A stretch of DNA of 64,000 nucleotides from Pseudomonas asgharzadehiana (GCF_019139815.1 NZ_CP077079.1:3782001-3846000); one strand, 5' to 3'. Numbered from the stretch's first letter, positions 45,527 to 54,409 are shown. Made by a program: numbers and translations. The notes: generated by a model from the letters alone, not told the origin.

Positions 45527-46771
45527 TTGAAAAAGAACGTTCTTATCATTGGTGCAGGAGGTGTCGCCAAGGTGGTGGCCCACAAGTGCGCGCAGCACAA
45601 CGACGAACTCGGTCGTATTGCTATCGCGTCGCGCAACATCTCCAAATGCCAGGCCATCATCGACAGCGTCAAGGCCAAGGGTAGCCTCAAGGTGCCCGCC
45701 GATATCCAAGCCTTCGCGCTGAACGCCCTGGACGTGGAAGCGACCAAGGCTCTGATCCGCGAGACCGAATCGCAGATCGTCATCAACGTAGGTTCCGCGT
45801 TCCTGAACATGTCGGTCCTGCGTGCCTGCATCGACACCGGCGTTGCGTACCTCGACACCGCCATCCACGAAGAGCCAGGCAAGGTCTGCGAGACCCCGCC
45901 GTGGTACGGCAACTACGAATGGAACCACCTGGAAGAATGCAAACAGAAGAACATCACCGCCATCCTCGGCGTGGGCTTCGACCCGGGTGTCGTCAACGCG
46001 TATGCCGCGCTGGCGCAGCAACAGCATTTCGACCGCATTGATTCGATCGACATTCTCGACGTCAATGCCGGCTCCCATGGCAAATACTTCGCCACCAATT
46101 TCGATCCGGAAATCAACTTCCGCGAATTCACCGGGCAGGTGTGGAGCTGGCAGAACAGCCAGTGGACCAGCAACACCATGTTCGAAGTCAAACGCACCGA
46201 CGACCTGCCGGTCGTCGGTCCGCAGAACCTCTACCTCACCGGCCATGACGAAGTGCACTCGCTGTCGAAAAACCTCGACGTGCCGAACGTGCGCTTCTGG
46301 ATGAGCTTCGGCGAACACTACATCAACGTGTTCACCGTACTGAAAAACCTCGGCCTGCTCTCCGAAAAGCCGGTCAAGACCGCCGAAGGCCTGGAAGTGG
46401 TGCCGCTGAAAGTGGTCAAGGCCGTGCTGCCCGACCCGTCGTCGCTCGCCCCTGGCTACACCGGCAAAACCTGCATCGGCGACCTGGTCAAAGGCACCAA
46501 GGATGGCCAGCCACGTGAGTTGTTTATCTACAACGTGGCCTGCCATGAAGAAGCCTTTGCCGAGACCGACAGCCAGGGCATCTCCTACACCGCCGGCGTT
46601 CCACCGGTGGCCGCAGCGCTGCTGGTTGCCCGTGGCGAGTGGGATGTGAAACACATGGCCAACGTCGAGGAACTGCCGGCTGAGCCGTTCCTGAAGGCGC
46701 TGGACGTGATGGGCTTGCCGACTCGCATCAAGGACGAGAAAGGTGATCGGGCCTGGGATGCGATTGCCTGA
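45527..46771 (+). CDS. Carboxy(nor)spermidine dehydrogenase (saccharopine dehydrogenase family)
   Basis: This 414-residue NADPH enzyme joins aspartate semialdehyde with putrescine or diaminopropane to give carboxyspermidine or carboxynorspermidine. It has an N-terminal Rossmann motif (VLIIGAGGVAKVVAHK) and family blocks AYLDTAIHEEPGKVCETPPW and ILGVGFDPGVVNAYAALAQ. The start appears to be TTG (45527), behind AGGAG 11 bases upstream. With the upstream decarboxylase it makes a complete alternative spermidine route, independent of decarboxylated SAM. Confidence 0.92.
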   Translation: MKKNVLIIGAGGVAKVVAHKCAQHNDELGRIAIASRNISKCQAIIDSVKAKGSLKVPADIQAFALNALDVEATKALIRETESQIVINVGSAFLNMSVLRACIDTGVAYLDTAIHEEPGKVCETPPWYGNYEWNHLEECKQKNITAILGVGFDPGVVNAYAALAQQQHFDRIDSIDILDVNAGSHGKYFATNFDPEINFREFTGQVWSWQNSQWTSNTMFEVKRTDDLPVVGPQNLYLTGHDEVHSLSKNLDVPNVRFWMSFGEHYINVFTVLKNLGLLSEKPVKTAEGLEVVPLKVVKAVLPDPSSLAPGYTGKTCIGDLVKGTKDGQPRELFIYNVACHEEAFAETDSQGISYTAGVPPVAAALLVARGEWDVKHMANVEELPAEPFLKALDVMGLPTRIKDEKGDRAWDAIA

Positions 46772-46797
46772 TAGGCGATAGCTGACCGAACAAAAGA

Positions 46798-46822
46798 ATG
46801 CGCCCGAAGGGGCGCATTTTTT
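46798..46822 (+). terminator. Rho-independent terminator after the polyamine operon
   Basis: The stem ATGCGCCC/GGGCGCAT with loop GAAG is followed by six T (46817-46822), 26 bp after the dehydrogenase stop. This is a classic intrinsic terminator. Confidence 0.92.
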
Positions 46823-46864
46823 GTTTGGGCTCACATAAATCCCAAAGAACAATGAAAATCCAAA

Positions 46865-46953
46865 TGTGGGAGGGGGCTTGCTCCCGATAGCAGTGTGTCA
46901 GTCAATACATTTGTCACTGATCCACAGCTATCGGGAGCAAGCCCCCTCCCACA
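46865..46953. repeat. Paired inverted REP elements (BIME)
   Basis: TGTGGGAGGGGGCTTGCTCC...GATAGC (46865-46891) and its exact reverse complement (46927-46953) are 27-bp arms separated by 35 bases. The pair lies between the terminator and the DUF3077 leader. The same layout recurs at 58239-58328. Confidence 0.92.
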
Positions 46954-47036
46954 GGGATAGCACTTCGCCCCGAACTCTCAGAGTTTTCCCACGACTGTTT
47001 CAGGTTGCCGCCCGGAACTTCGCTGACTAACCTCTT

Positions 47037-47279
47037 CCCCCGTCGCTGCCAATTCAGCGACCGGATTTGACCGTCCGGCCTTGTTAACGAACTGCTACGC
47101 CCTGCACCTATCCCAGGCGTTTTTTTTGTGCCTGAGGTATCGTGTCGCGGCAGTTGTGCGCGGGATACCTTCGGGTATGCCGGGTTCGTTGACAACCGGT
47201 CGGTCAACCCGCGTACAGCTGCCACCCTCTTCGTTTGACCGCGAACGCTGGCGGCTCCACTTGTCGACGGAGTTCCACC
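47037..47279 (+). promoter_or_regulatory. Structured leader of the DUF3077 gene
   Basis: The leader has a GTCGC/GCGAC hairpin (47042-47061), a CCGG-based dyad just after it, then hairpin ATACC-TTCG-GGTAT (47165-47178). A 22-base box starting AACCCGCGTACAGCTGCC (47206-47227) lies 27 bases on, and GGAG sits before the ATG. The third hairpin differs from the orphan copy at 22576 by a paired change (T-A for G-C), which supports an RNA stem. It may be a cis-acting RNA or a mobile 5' cassette. Confidence 0.6.
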
Positions 47280-47519
47280 ATGATTAAAGACACCCCAAAT
47301 CCCCCAGATAAACTCTTCACCGTACGCCCTAACTTGGGCACCGAAACCCTGCTGGTCAACGCATCCCAGGATCTATCCTCCATCACCGACATCGCCACCC
47401 ACCTGGCCTTTGAAATCGAGGGTGCACAACGCAATGTGGCGCTGGGCATCTGCCGTATGCTGGAAGGTGTGCAACTGCTGGTGGACAAAGCACTGGATGA
47501 CGCCCATCCAGCCGCATGA
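47280..47519 (+). CDS. DUF3077/DUF6124-family small protein
   Basis: This is a 79-residue cytoplasmic helical protein. Its sequence pattern (LFTVRPNLGTETLLVNASQD, then IATHLAFEIEGAQRNVALGI and LLVDKALDD) is that of the DUF3077 (now DUF6124) family, common in multiple copies in pseudomonads and uncharacterised. GACGGAGTTCCACC before the ATG fixes the start. The conserved leader upstream suggests that gene and leader travel or are regulated as a unit. Confidence 0.82.
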   Translation: MIKDTPNPPDKLFTVRPNLGTETLLVNASQDLSSITDIATHLAFEIEGAQRNVALGICRMLEGVQLLVDKALDDAHPAA

Positions 47520-47527
47520 CACCCGAT

Positions 47528-47558
47528 GATCGTTCCCACCCTCTGCGTGGGAGCGATC
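47528..47558. repeat. Second-family REP hairpin (GATCGTTCCCAC type)
   Basis: The arms GATCGTTCCCAC and GTGGGAGCGATC enclose CCTCTGC, in the 48-bp gap between the convergent DUF3077 and glutaminase genes. This is a different REP family from the TGTGGGAGGGGG type. Confidence 0.82.
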
Positions 47559-47567
47559 TCAACCCAC

Positions 47568-48476
47568 TCAAAACACCGACCACCCAATCCGCTCGCTCAA
47601 CAATTCCAACGCCCTGATCCCCGCCAGCGAGTTCCCCGCCGCGTTCAGCTCCGGCGACCACACGCACACGGTGAATTGCCCCGGCACCACCGCGACAATC
47701 CCGCCGCCCACGCCGCTCTTGCCCGGCAACCCTACGCGATAGGCAAAATTGCCCGCCTCGTCGTACAGCCCGCTGGTGGCCATGATCGAGTTGACTTGCT
47801 TGGTCTGGCGCGCGGTCAAGATCTGTTCTCCGCTGTGGGCGCTGGTGCCTTCGTTGGCGAGGAAGCTGAACGCCTTGGCCAGGTCCAGGCAGCTCATCTG
47901 CAGCGCGCAGTAGTTGAAGTAGCTGTGCAGCACCGCGTCGACGTCGTTGTGGAAGTTACCGAAGGACTTCATCAAATACGCCATGGCCGCGTTGCGCGCG
48001 CCATGTTGGGCTTCGGAGTCGGCGACCACGCTATTGACCAGGATCTGCGGGTTGCCGGACAGGCGCCTTACAAAGTCGCGCATCGACAGAATCGGCACGG
48101 CGAAGCGCGATTGATTGATGTCGCAGATCACCAGCGCACCGGCGTTGATGAACGGGTTGCGCGGGCGGCCGCGTTCGAATTCCAGCTGCACCAGGGAGTT
48201 GAACGGTTGCCCCGACGGTTCATGCCCCAGGCGCTCCCAAATGGTTTCGCCGCCATGGTCGATGGCCTGCACCAGGCTGAACACCTTGGAAATGCTCTGC
48301 ACCGAGAACAGCGTATCGGCATCACCGGCGCGGAAGGCCGAGCCGTCGTTGCCGTACACGGCGATGCCGAGTTGGTTGGCGGGCACGTCGGCCAGTGCGG
48401 GAATGTAGTCGGCGACTTTACCGAGGCCGATCAGTGGGCGCACTTCGTCGAGGATCGACTCCAGCAGCGCCTGCAT
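47568..48476 (-). CDS. glsA: Glutaminase (GlsA family)
   Basis: This is a 302-residue serine-dependent beta-lactamase-like glutaminase converting glutamine to glutamate and ammonia. The catalytic S-x-x-K is in [10 protein letters not shown]. Other family blocks are [23 protein letters not shown] and [15 protein letters not shown] 7 bases before 48476 ([11 protein letters not shown]) supports that start over upstream codons. It is a stand-alone gene, convergent with DUF3077. Confidence 0.95.
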   Translation of the reverse strand: MQALLESILDEVRPLIGLGKVADYIPALADVPANQLGIAVYGNDGSAFRAGDADTLFSVQSISKVFSLVQAIDHGGETIWERLGHEPSGQPFNSLVQLEFERGRPRNPFINAGALVICDINQSRFAVPILSMRDFVRRLSGNPQILVNSVVADSEAQHGARNAAMAYLMKSFGNFHNDVDAVLHSYFNYCALQMSCLDLAKAFSFLANEGTSAHSGEQILTARQTKQVNSIMATSGLYDEAGNFAYRVGLPGKSGVGGGIVAVVPGQFTVCVWSPELNAAGNSLAGIRALELLSERIGWSVF

Positions 48477-48614
48477 GTCTTGTCCTGTCATCTGTCTTTG
48501 AGTCAGTGGAAAGCGGGGCGCGCAGGATACTTCAATGGGCGTGCAAGCCCCACACAATCTAAGCTGCATTCTCGGATCGTTTGCCAGCAGGGCCGCCGAT
48601 GGTGGTGTGCGCCT

Positions 48615-49025
48615 TCAAAAATGCGCCACATCCGACACCCGCTCATCCAGCACATCCCGCGCCAGCGCCCACGCCTGGTCTTTGGACTCCACCACCAGCA
48701 ACGGATACCCCCAGGCCTTGCCGACCATCACCGCAAACGGTTTGAGCGCCAGGCGCTTGGCCGCGCTGGGTTCCACCTGGATCATGCCCTTGACGAACGT
48801 GCGCAGCGCCTCGCGGTGTTTCTTCATCCAGATCGAGGCTTGCTTGCGCTGCTCATGGGAATGTTCGTGATTGCTTTCGTCCACGGCTTTTTCATGCAGC
48901 AGCAGGAAGGATTGCCGCCGTGCCAGCAGGGTTTCAAAGAGTCGGAAGGCATCCTCCGGCCCGTCTTGGCTCGGCGCATCGAAGACGATTTTCACCACCG
49001 GGAACGTTGTACTGTCTAGTCGCAT
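48615..49025 (-). CDS. Conserved hypothetical protein
   Basis: This 136-residue alpha/beta protein has no signal peptide (VVKIVFDAPSQDGPEDAFRL; WMKKHREALRTFVKGMIQV; ALKPFAVMVGKAWGYPLLVV). A His-rich stretch (ESNHEHSHEQ) lies mid-protein. The pattern of a short strand, helices and an aligned FVKGMIxV segment recalls STAS-like or SpoIIAA-like small proteins, but I cannot assign it. AAGGAG precedes the start. Function is unknown. Confidence 0.68.
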   Translation of the reverse strand: MRLDSTTFPVVKIVFDAPSQDGPEDAFRLFETLLARRQSFLLLHEKAVDESNHEHSHEQRKQASIWMKKHREALRTFVKGMIQVEPSAAKRLALKPFAVMVGKAWGYPLLVVESKDQAWALARDVLDERVSDVAHF

Positions 49026-49136
49026 GGCACAGCTCCTTAATGAGAGTAGATCTCAATATTAAGGCCGCAACCACTGGACGGCATTGCACAGAATAGCCAG
49101 ACTGTTTCGCAATCCGGCCAGCCTGCGAGCCCCACC

Positions 49137-49985
49137 ATGAAGCACCGCCGTCTCGACCTGCTCGACCCGCTGATGGCCAAGGACGCCGACCTGCTCCCCC
49201 GAGCCGTGGTGGCCGTGGGCGCCACCAGCACGTCGGACTCCTGGGAACATGCCCAGCACACCCACCGCAAGGGCCAGTTGATGTATACCCTGCGTGGGGT
49301 CATCCACTGTGAAATCGAAGCGGGAATCTGGATCGTGCCGCCCCAGTGCGCACTGTGGATTCCCGGCGGCACGCCCCATTCGGCGCGCGGCTCAGGCGAA
49401 GCGCACGTGTATTGCCTGCTGATCGAGCCCAGCGCCGCCCAGGCCCTCGCTCCGCGCTGCTGCACCCTGGCGGTATCGAGCCTGCTGCATGAATTGATCA
49501 GCAAGGCCGTGAGCTTCCCGCAGTTGTATGACGAGGCCGGCCCCCAAGGTCGCCTGATCAATACGTTGCTGGATGAACTGGCCGCCGCGCCGGTCGAAGC
49601 CCTGCACCTGCCCATGCCCCAGGACGCACGCTTGCGCCGCCTGGCAAACAGCCTGCTGGCCGATCCCACCGACAAAGCCACCATGGGCCAGTGGGCCGTG
49701 CGCATCGGCATGAGCGAACGCAGCATGACACGCCTGTTGCTGGAGGAGCTGGGCCTGAGTGTCGGCCGTTGGCGCCGGCAGCTGCATGTGATCCTGTCCC
49801 TGCAACGGCTGGCCAAGGGTGAGAGTGTGCAGCGGGTGGCGCTGGACCTGGGTTATGAAAATGCCAGCGGCTTCATCACCATGTTCCGCAAGGCGGTGGG
49901 CCAGCCGCCGGCGCGCTACCTGGCGGAACGTGCGGGGGTGCTCAGCGCGAGCGTCCAGACCATTGCGCTGAAAGACGCCCACTGA
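49137..49985 (+). CDS. AraC-family transcriptional regulator
   Basis: This is a 282-residue regulator with an N-terminal cupin domain (HTHRKGQLMYTLRGVIHCEI and WIPGGTPHSARG) and a C-terminal AraC domain (about 170-265). In that domain, VQRVALDLGYENASGFITMF is the second helix-turn-helix. Its closest shape is that of stand-alone regulators of exporters or catabolic genes. The neighbouring genes give no clear target. The next gene, an SsuA-like protein, is co-oriented 110 bp downstream. Confidence 0.87.
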   Translation: MKHRRLDLLDPLMAKDADLLPRAVVAVGATSTSDSWEHAQHTHRKGQLMYTLRGVIHCEIEAGIWIVPPQCALWIPGGTPHSARGSGEAHVYCLLIEPSAAQALAPRCCTLAVSSLLHELISKAVSFPQLYDEAGPQGRLINTLLDELAAAPVEALHLPMPQDARLRRLANSLLADPTDKATMGQWAVRIGMSERSMTRLLLEELGLSVGRWRRQLHVILSLQRLAKGESVQRVALDLGYENASGFITMFRKAVGQPPARYLAERAGVLSASVQTIALKDAH

Positions 49986-50042
49986 CTTCATCGAAATGCG
50001 CAAAAAAGCGACCTAAGCTCAGGCCTAAAGATTATTTATCTA

Positions 50043-50059
50043 AAGGTTTTTAGAACCTT
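50043..50059. promoter_or_regulatory. Dyad before the SsuA-like gene
   Basis: AAGGTTTTTAGAACCTT has 6-bp arms around a 5-base centre in an A/T-rich stretch 36 bp before the chosen start. It could be an operator or part of a promoter. No regulator can be named. Confidence 0.3.
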
Positions 50060-50095
50060 ATGCTTGGCCAAATTTCGTTGAACATCGAGCGTGCC

Positions 50096-51040
50096 ATGTC
50101 CATACCTCGTCCCCTCGCTGCTGTCTTCGGGTTGCTGGCCTTGTCTGTCGCCGTGAGCGCGCAGGCCCAGGAAACCCTGCGCATCGGCTATCAAAAATCC
50201 TCCACCCTCATCACTCTGCTGAAAACCCAGGGCACCCTGGAAAAAGCCCTCAAGGCCGACAACATTGACGTGAGTTGGCACGAATTCCCCAGTGGCCTGC
50301 CGTTGCTCGAAGCGCTGAACGTGGGCAACGTGGACATCAGCGCCGACGTGGCCGACACCGTGCCGATTTTCGCCCAGGCCGCCCAGGCCAAGCTCACCTA
50401 CTTTGCCCAGGAAGCGCCCTCGCCTTCGGCCCAGGCCATCGTGGTGCGCAAAGACTCGCCGATCGAGCAATTGGCGGATTTGAAAGGCAAGAAAATCGCA
50501 GTGACCAAGGCGGCCGGCACCCACTACCTGCTCATCGCCGCGCTGAATAAAGCCGGGCTGGCCTTCGCGGATATCGAACCGGCGTACCTGTCTCCCGCCG
50601 ACGGCCGCGCTGCCTTCGAAAACAACAAGGTCGACGCCTGGGTCACCTGGGAGCCCTTCCTCACCAGCGTTCAGCGGCAACTGCCCACGCGCACCCTGGC
50701 CGATGGCGCGGGGCTGGCGAGTTACAAGCGCTATTACCTCACGGGCACGCCTTACGCCACGGCGCATCCGCAGGTATTGAAGGTGGTGTATGCGCAGCTG
50801 GAGCAGGCCGGGCAATGGGTTAAAACCCATCCCCAGGAGGCGGCGAAAGTGCTGGGGCCGTTGTGGGGCAACCTGGATGTGGCCACGGTGGAAGCGGCGA
50901 ACACGCACCGCAGTTATCAGGTGCAGCCGGTGACGGTGGACCAGTTGGGGGAACAGCAGAAGATTGCCGATGCGTTCTTCAGGGCGGGGTTGTTGCCCAG
51001 AGCCGTGGATGCCAAGGATGTGCAGACGTGGAAGCCTTGA
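50096..51040 (+). CDS. SsuA-like sulfonate/nitrate-type binding protein (solo)
   Basis: This is a 314-residue periplasmic binding protein of the SsuA/TauA/NrtA group, with a signal peptide (about 1-25, VSAQAQ), then RIGYQKSSTLITLLKTQGTL, HEFPSGLPLLEALNVGNVDI and VDAWVTWEPF. Such proteins bind alkanesulfonates, taurine or related compounds. The start MSIPRPLAA gives a normal signal peptide; an ATG at 50060 adds 12 unlikely residues. No permease or ATPase is adjacent, so it must use a shared importer or have another role. Confidence 0.86.
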   Translation: MSIPRPLAAVFGLLALSVAVSAQAQETLRIGYQKSSTLITLLKTQGTLEKALKADNIDVSWHEFPSGLPLLEALNVGNVDISADVADTVPIFAQAAQAKLTYFAQEAPSPSAQAIVVRKDSPIEQLADLKGKKIAVTKAAGTHYLLIAALNKAGLAFADIEPAYLSPADGRAAFENNKVDAWVTWEPFLTSVQRQLPTRTLADGAGLASYKRYYLTGTPYATAHPQVLKVVYAQLEQAGQWVKTHPQEAAKVLGPLWGNLDVATVEAANTHRSYQVQPVTVDQLGEQQKIADAFFRAGLLPRAVDAKDVQTWKP

Positions 51041-51060
51041 GACCGAACGCGGTTAGAAAA

Positions 51061-51084
51061 TGTGGGAGGGAGCCCCCTCCCACA
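51061..51084. repeat. Short REP hairpin in convergent gap
   Basis: TGTGGGAGGG-AGCC-CCCTCCCACA is a version of the REP family with the CTTGCT centre missing, between the convergent SsuA-like and kinase genes. Confidence 0.82.
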
Positions 51085-51102
51085 GTTGACCTCCACCGGT
51101 CT

Positions 51103-52578
51103 TTAGAGAAGCGTGCGGGCCAGGGCCTTTTTCCATTCTAAATAACGCCCTGCCATCGCCGGGTCATCCTGCGGCTCAAAGCGCTCGCGCTGGCGTTCCA
51201 ACTGCCTCAGCGCTTGATCATCAGCCCACAGCCCCAACGCCCGCCCGGCCAGATGCGCCGCGCCCAGCGCCGAGACTTCCGGTGACAGGCTACGCACCAC
51301 CGGGCGTTGCAGCAGGTTGGCCAAAAACTGCATCAGCCAGCTATTTCGCGTGGCGCCGCCGTCTACCCACAGTTCTTTCAACGGGCTGCCGATGTCCTGC
51401 TGCATCGCGTCGAACACGTCGCGAATCTGATAGCCGATGGACTCCAGCGACGCGCGCAGGATATGCGCGCCGGACGTGGCCTCGGTCAGCCCGCACATCA
51501 ACCCTCGCGCATCGGCTTGCCAATGCGGCGCGCCCAGCCCGGACAGTGCCGGCACAAAGTACACACCGCCGTTATCCGGCAGTTGCGCGGCTTGCTCGGT
51601 CAAGGCGTCCAGGGAACCGCCGGCCACCAGGCGCGCGGCCCATTGCACGGCGGCGCCGGTGTGGACGATATTGCCCTCCATACCGAACGTGGGTTTCACG
51701 CCGTCATGCCAGGCCAGGGTGGTCGACAGCCCATGGGTGGAGGCAATCGCGCCGCTCATGGGGGTCATCAAGGAGGAGCCGGTACCCAGGGTGGCCTTGA
51801 CCAACCCCGGCGCAAAACCGCCCTGCCCGTACAGCGCGGCGTGGGAGTCGCCAACCATCGACATGATCGGGATCCCGGCGGGCAAGCCGCCCAGCGCGAC
51901 GGTTTCGGCGAAGAACCCCGCGCTGGGCTGGATCGGCGCCAGCGCTGCCAGGGGAATCGCAAACAGGTCCAACAGCACCGGGTCCCAGGCGCAGGTGTGC
52001 AGGTTGAACAGCTGCGTGCGCGCCGCGTTGGAATAGTCAGTGGCAAACACCTGGCCGCCGCTGAGTTGCCAGAGCAGCCAGCTGTCGACGGTGCCCAGGC
52101 AAATCTCACCGGCAGCGGCGCGGGCGTGGCCGTTGTCCAGGTGGTCGAGGATCCAGCGAAATTTACCGGCCGAGAACATGGGGTCCAGGGCCAACCCGGT
52201 GCGTTCCAGGATGAGGGCTTCGTGCCCTTGCTGATGCAACTGGGCGCACAACACGGTGGAGCGTCGGCATTGCCAACTGATGCATGGCGACAGCGGCTCG
52301 CCGGTACGGCTGTCCCAAGCCACCACCGATTCGCGCTGGTTGCTGATCGCCAGCGCGGTGATCGGGCGATCCACCTGGGCCAGGCAGTCTTCCATCGCGG
52401 CCAGGGTGCTGTGCCAGATAAACAGCGGGTCCTGTTCGGAAAAACCGGCCTGGGGGTGGCTGACGCTCAATGGCCGCGAACCGCGGGCGATCACCTGCCC
52501 CTGTTCGTTGACCAGCACCGCCTTGGCATTGCTGGTGCCTTCGTCTATCGCCAGGATCAGCGGAGTGTGGTTATTCAT
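51103..52578 (-). CDS. FGGY-family carbohydrate kinase
   Basis: This is a 491-residue FGGY sugar kinase. N-terminal DEGTSNAKAVLVNEQG is the phosphate-binding loop. GDSHAALYGQGG and VKATLGTGSSLMTPM lie in the second domain, and LWVDGGATRNSWLMQFLA is in the ATP region. The family phosphorylates ketoses and polyols such as xylulose, ribulose, glycerol or apulose. The start MNNHTPLILAID follows the transketolase stop by 4 bp, so the product probably feeds the split transketolase. The sugar is not known. Confidence 0.88.
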   Translation of the reverse strand: MNNHTPLILAIDEGTSNAKAVLVNEQGQVIARGSRPLSVSHPQAGFSEQDPLFIWHSTLAAMEDCLAQVDRPITALAISNQRESVVAWDSRTGEPLSPCISWQCRRSTVLCAQLHQQGHEALILERTGLALDPMFSAGKFRWILDHLDNGHARAAAGEICLGTVDSWLLWQLSGGQVFATDYSNAARTQLFNLHTCAWDPVLLDLFAIPLAALAPIQPSAGFFAETVALGGLPAGIPIMSMVGDSHAALYGQGGFAPGLVKATLGTGSSLMTPMSGAIASTHGLSTTLAWHDGVKPTFGMEGNIVHTGAAVQWAARLVAGGSLDALTEQAAQLPDNGGVYFVPALSGLGAPHWQADARGLMCGLTEATSGAHILRASLESIGYQIRDVFDAMQQDIGSPLKELWVDGGATRNSWLMQFLANLLQRPVVRSLSPEVSALGAAHLAGRALGLWADDQALRQLERQRERFEPQDDPAMAGRYLEWKKALARTLL

Positions 52579-52582
52579 GGGG

Positions 52583-53515
52583 TCACCGCAACCGAGTGGC
52601 AGCCGCCACAATCCCAGCCGCGTCGATGTTATGCAAGGCGCGCGTCGGTTCGCGCGCACCGGCGGCGGCGTATTCGCCATCGCCGATGCCCAGGCGCACC
52701 AACGCAATGCCCAGCCCGGCTTCGGCCAACACTTCGGCGACCAGGCTGCCGACGCCGCCGTTGATGTTGTGTTCTTCCACGCTGATCACGGCGCGGGTGC
52801 CACTCAATGCGCTGAGCAACACATCGCGCTGCAACGGCCGGATCGACGACAGGTTGATCACCTGCGCCTGGATGCCCTGCTCGGCCAGCAAATTTGCGGC
52901 GTCCACCGCTTCATGCACCACCGAACCGAGCGCCACGATGCTCACGTCGGCCCCCTGGCGCAGGATATCCACCTGGCCGGGCGTGAATTTATAGTTCGCG
53001 TCGTGCAGGTCGGGCAACGCTTTGCCGTCGAGGCGGATATACACCGGCCCGTGGTAGCGCAACGCGTAATCGACGATCTGCCGACACTCTGCGGCATCGG
53101 CCGGGGCGAAGATGTGCACATTGCCAAAGCCCCGCATCACCGAAATATCGTCGAGGCTGTGGTGGGTGCTGGCCAGCGGGCCGTAGCTGGCCCCGGCGTT
53201 GAGGCCGAACATCTTCACGTTGGCCTGGTTGTAGCAGACGTCGACCTTGATCTGCTCATTGGCGCGCGAGATCAGAAACGGCGCGGCGTTGCAGGTGGCA
53301 GCAATCTTGCCACCCAGGGCCAGCCCCGCCGCGACGCTGACCAGCGACTGCTCGGCGATGCCAACGTTGATCAAGCGCTCGGGAAAACGCTGGGCAAACG
53401 GGCCGATCTTGGCCGTCGATGTGGAGTCGCTGACCACCGGCACCAGGTCCAACCCGGCGTCGACCGCGTCAATAAAGGCCTGCACCATGACGCTCGCCAA
53501 ATGTTCACTCGCCAT
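52583..53515 (-). CDS. Transketolase, C-terminal subunit
   Basis: This 310-residue subunit carries the pyrimidine-binding and C-terminal domains of transketolase. VNVGIAEQSLVSVAAGLAL holds the conserved glutamate that activates thiamine diphosphate, and GPVYIRLDGK precedes the C-terminal domain. Together with the next gene it equals one normal ~590-residue transketolase-like enzyme. Split transketolases occur in catabolic clusters, for example the AptA/AptB type that acts on apulose 4-phosphate. GGAGGAG precedes the ATG, which overlaps the N-subunit gene by 11 bp. Confidence 0.9.
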   Translation of the reverse strand: MASEHLASVMVQAFIDAVDAGLDLVPVVSDSTSTAKIGPFAQRFPERLINVGIAEQSLVSVAAGLALGGKIAATCNAAPFLISRANEQIKVDVCYNQANVKMFGLNAGASYGPLASTHHSLDDISVMRGFGNVHIFAPADAAECRQIVDYALRYHGPVYIRLDGKALPDLHDANYKFTPGQVDILRQGADVSIVALGSVVHEAVDAANLLAEQGIQAQVINLSSIRPLQRDVLLSALSGTRAVISVEEHNINGGVGSLVAEVLAEAGLGIALVRLGIGDGEYAAAGAREPTRALHNIDAAGIVAAATRLR

Positions 53516-54341
53516 GGTTCAACTCCTCCAGTGCTGCATTGATTTCATCACCCTTGGGCACGCGATGGTGCCATTCGGGGCGGGCTTCGATAAACGACAC
53601 GCCCTTGCCTTTGACTGTGTGGGCGATCAGCACCTGAGGCGCGCCGGTGCGGGTTTGCATGCGCTCCAGGGTTTCGATCAACTGGCCCACATCGTTGCCG
53701 TCGCATTCGCTGACCGTAAAGCCAAAGGCGGCCCATTTCACATCCAGCGGGTCGAGCGGCATGATGTCGGCGGTCAATCCGGCCAACTGCAGCTTGTTTT
53801 TGTCGACGATCACAAACAGGTTATCCAGGCCGTACTTGGCCGCCGCCATCGCAGCCTCCCAGTTGGAGCCTTCGGCCAGCTCGCCGTCGCCGGTCAGCAC
53901 GTAGATACGTTTTTTACTGCCGGACATCTTCGCCGCCAAGGCCAGCCCTACCGCTACCGGCAAGCCGTGGCCGAGGGCACCGGTATTGAGCTCGATGCCG
54001 GGGGTTTTCTGGCGCACCGGGTGGCCGGGCAAGTGCGAATTGAAGTGCTGATACGTCGACAACCACGCCTCGGGGATGTAGCCCGCCTGCGCCAGGCAGC
54101 AGTACAAACCACCCACACCGTGGCCTTTGCTTTGGATATACATATCGCGCTCGGGGTCTTCGGTGCGTTCCGGGCCGGTATCGAGGATGCGGAAATACAG
54201 CGTGGCAAGGATGTCGGTTTCCGACAGGTCGGCCCCGGTGTGACCACCTGCCGGGGAATCGGCGTTCAGACGGATCACATGGCGGCGGATCAGGCGGGCC
54301 TGTTCCTTGATCTGGTGGGCGTTGTACTGGAAGGCATTCAT
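53505..54341 (-). CDS. Transketolase, N-terminal subunit
   Basis: This 278-residue TPP-binding subunit contains GHTGADLSETDILATLYF, KGHGVGGLYCCLA, TGALGHGLPVAVGLA and the thiamine-diphosphate motif GDGELAEGSNWEAAMAAAKY ending in the metal-binding NK. The start at MNAFQYN (54341) has AGGAG upstream. It is the first gene of the tktN-tktC-kinase operon, divergent from the ABC importer genes. An 11-bp site shared with the importer promoter lies 54 bp upstream. Confidence 0.9.
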   Translation of the reverse strand: MNAFQYNAHQIKEQARLIRRHVIRLNADSPAGGHTGADLSETDILATLYFRILDTGPERTEDPERDMYIQSKGHGVGGLYCCLAQAGYIPEAWLSTYQHFNSHLPGHPVRQKTPGIELNTGALGHGLPVAVGLALAAKMSGSKKRIYVLTGDGELAEGSNWEAAMAAAKYGLDNLFVIVDKNKLQLAGLTADIMPLDPLDVKWAAFGFTVSECDGNDVGQLIETLERMQTRTGAPQVLIAHTVKGKGVSFIEARPEWHHRVPKGDEINAALEELNHGE

Positions 54342-54395
54342 GCAGCGGCTCCTGTGGGGCTGACCACGTGAGTTGGAAGTGCCGAAAGCTGTGTT

Positions 54396-54409
54396 TGAAT
54401 ATTTATTCA
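54396..54409. promoter_or_regulatory. Candidate SorC-type operator, transketolase side
   Basis: TGAATATTTATTCA has perfect 6-bp arms around TT. Its first 11 bases occur inverted at 54648-54658. It lies 54 bp upstream of the transketolase N-subunit start. Confidence 0.5.

Noticed and set aside
46914..47225. Minus-strand frame across the REP pair and leader
   Set aside because: It runs through REP arms and conserved leader hairpins, which explain the sequence better.
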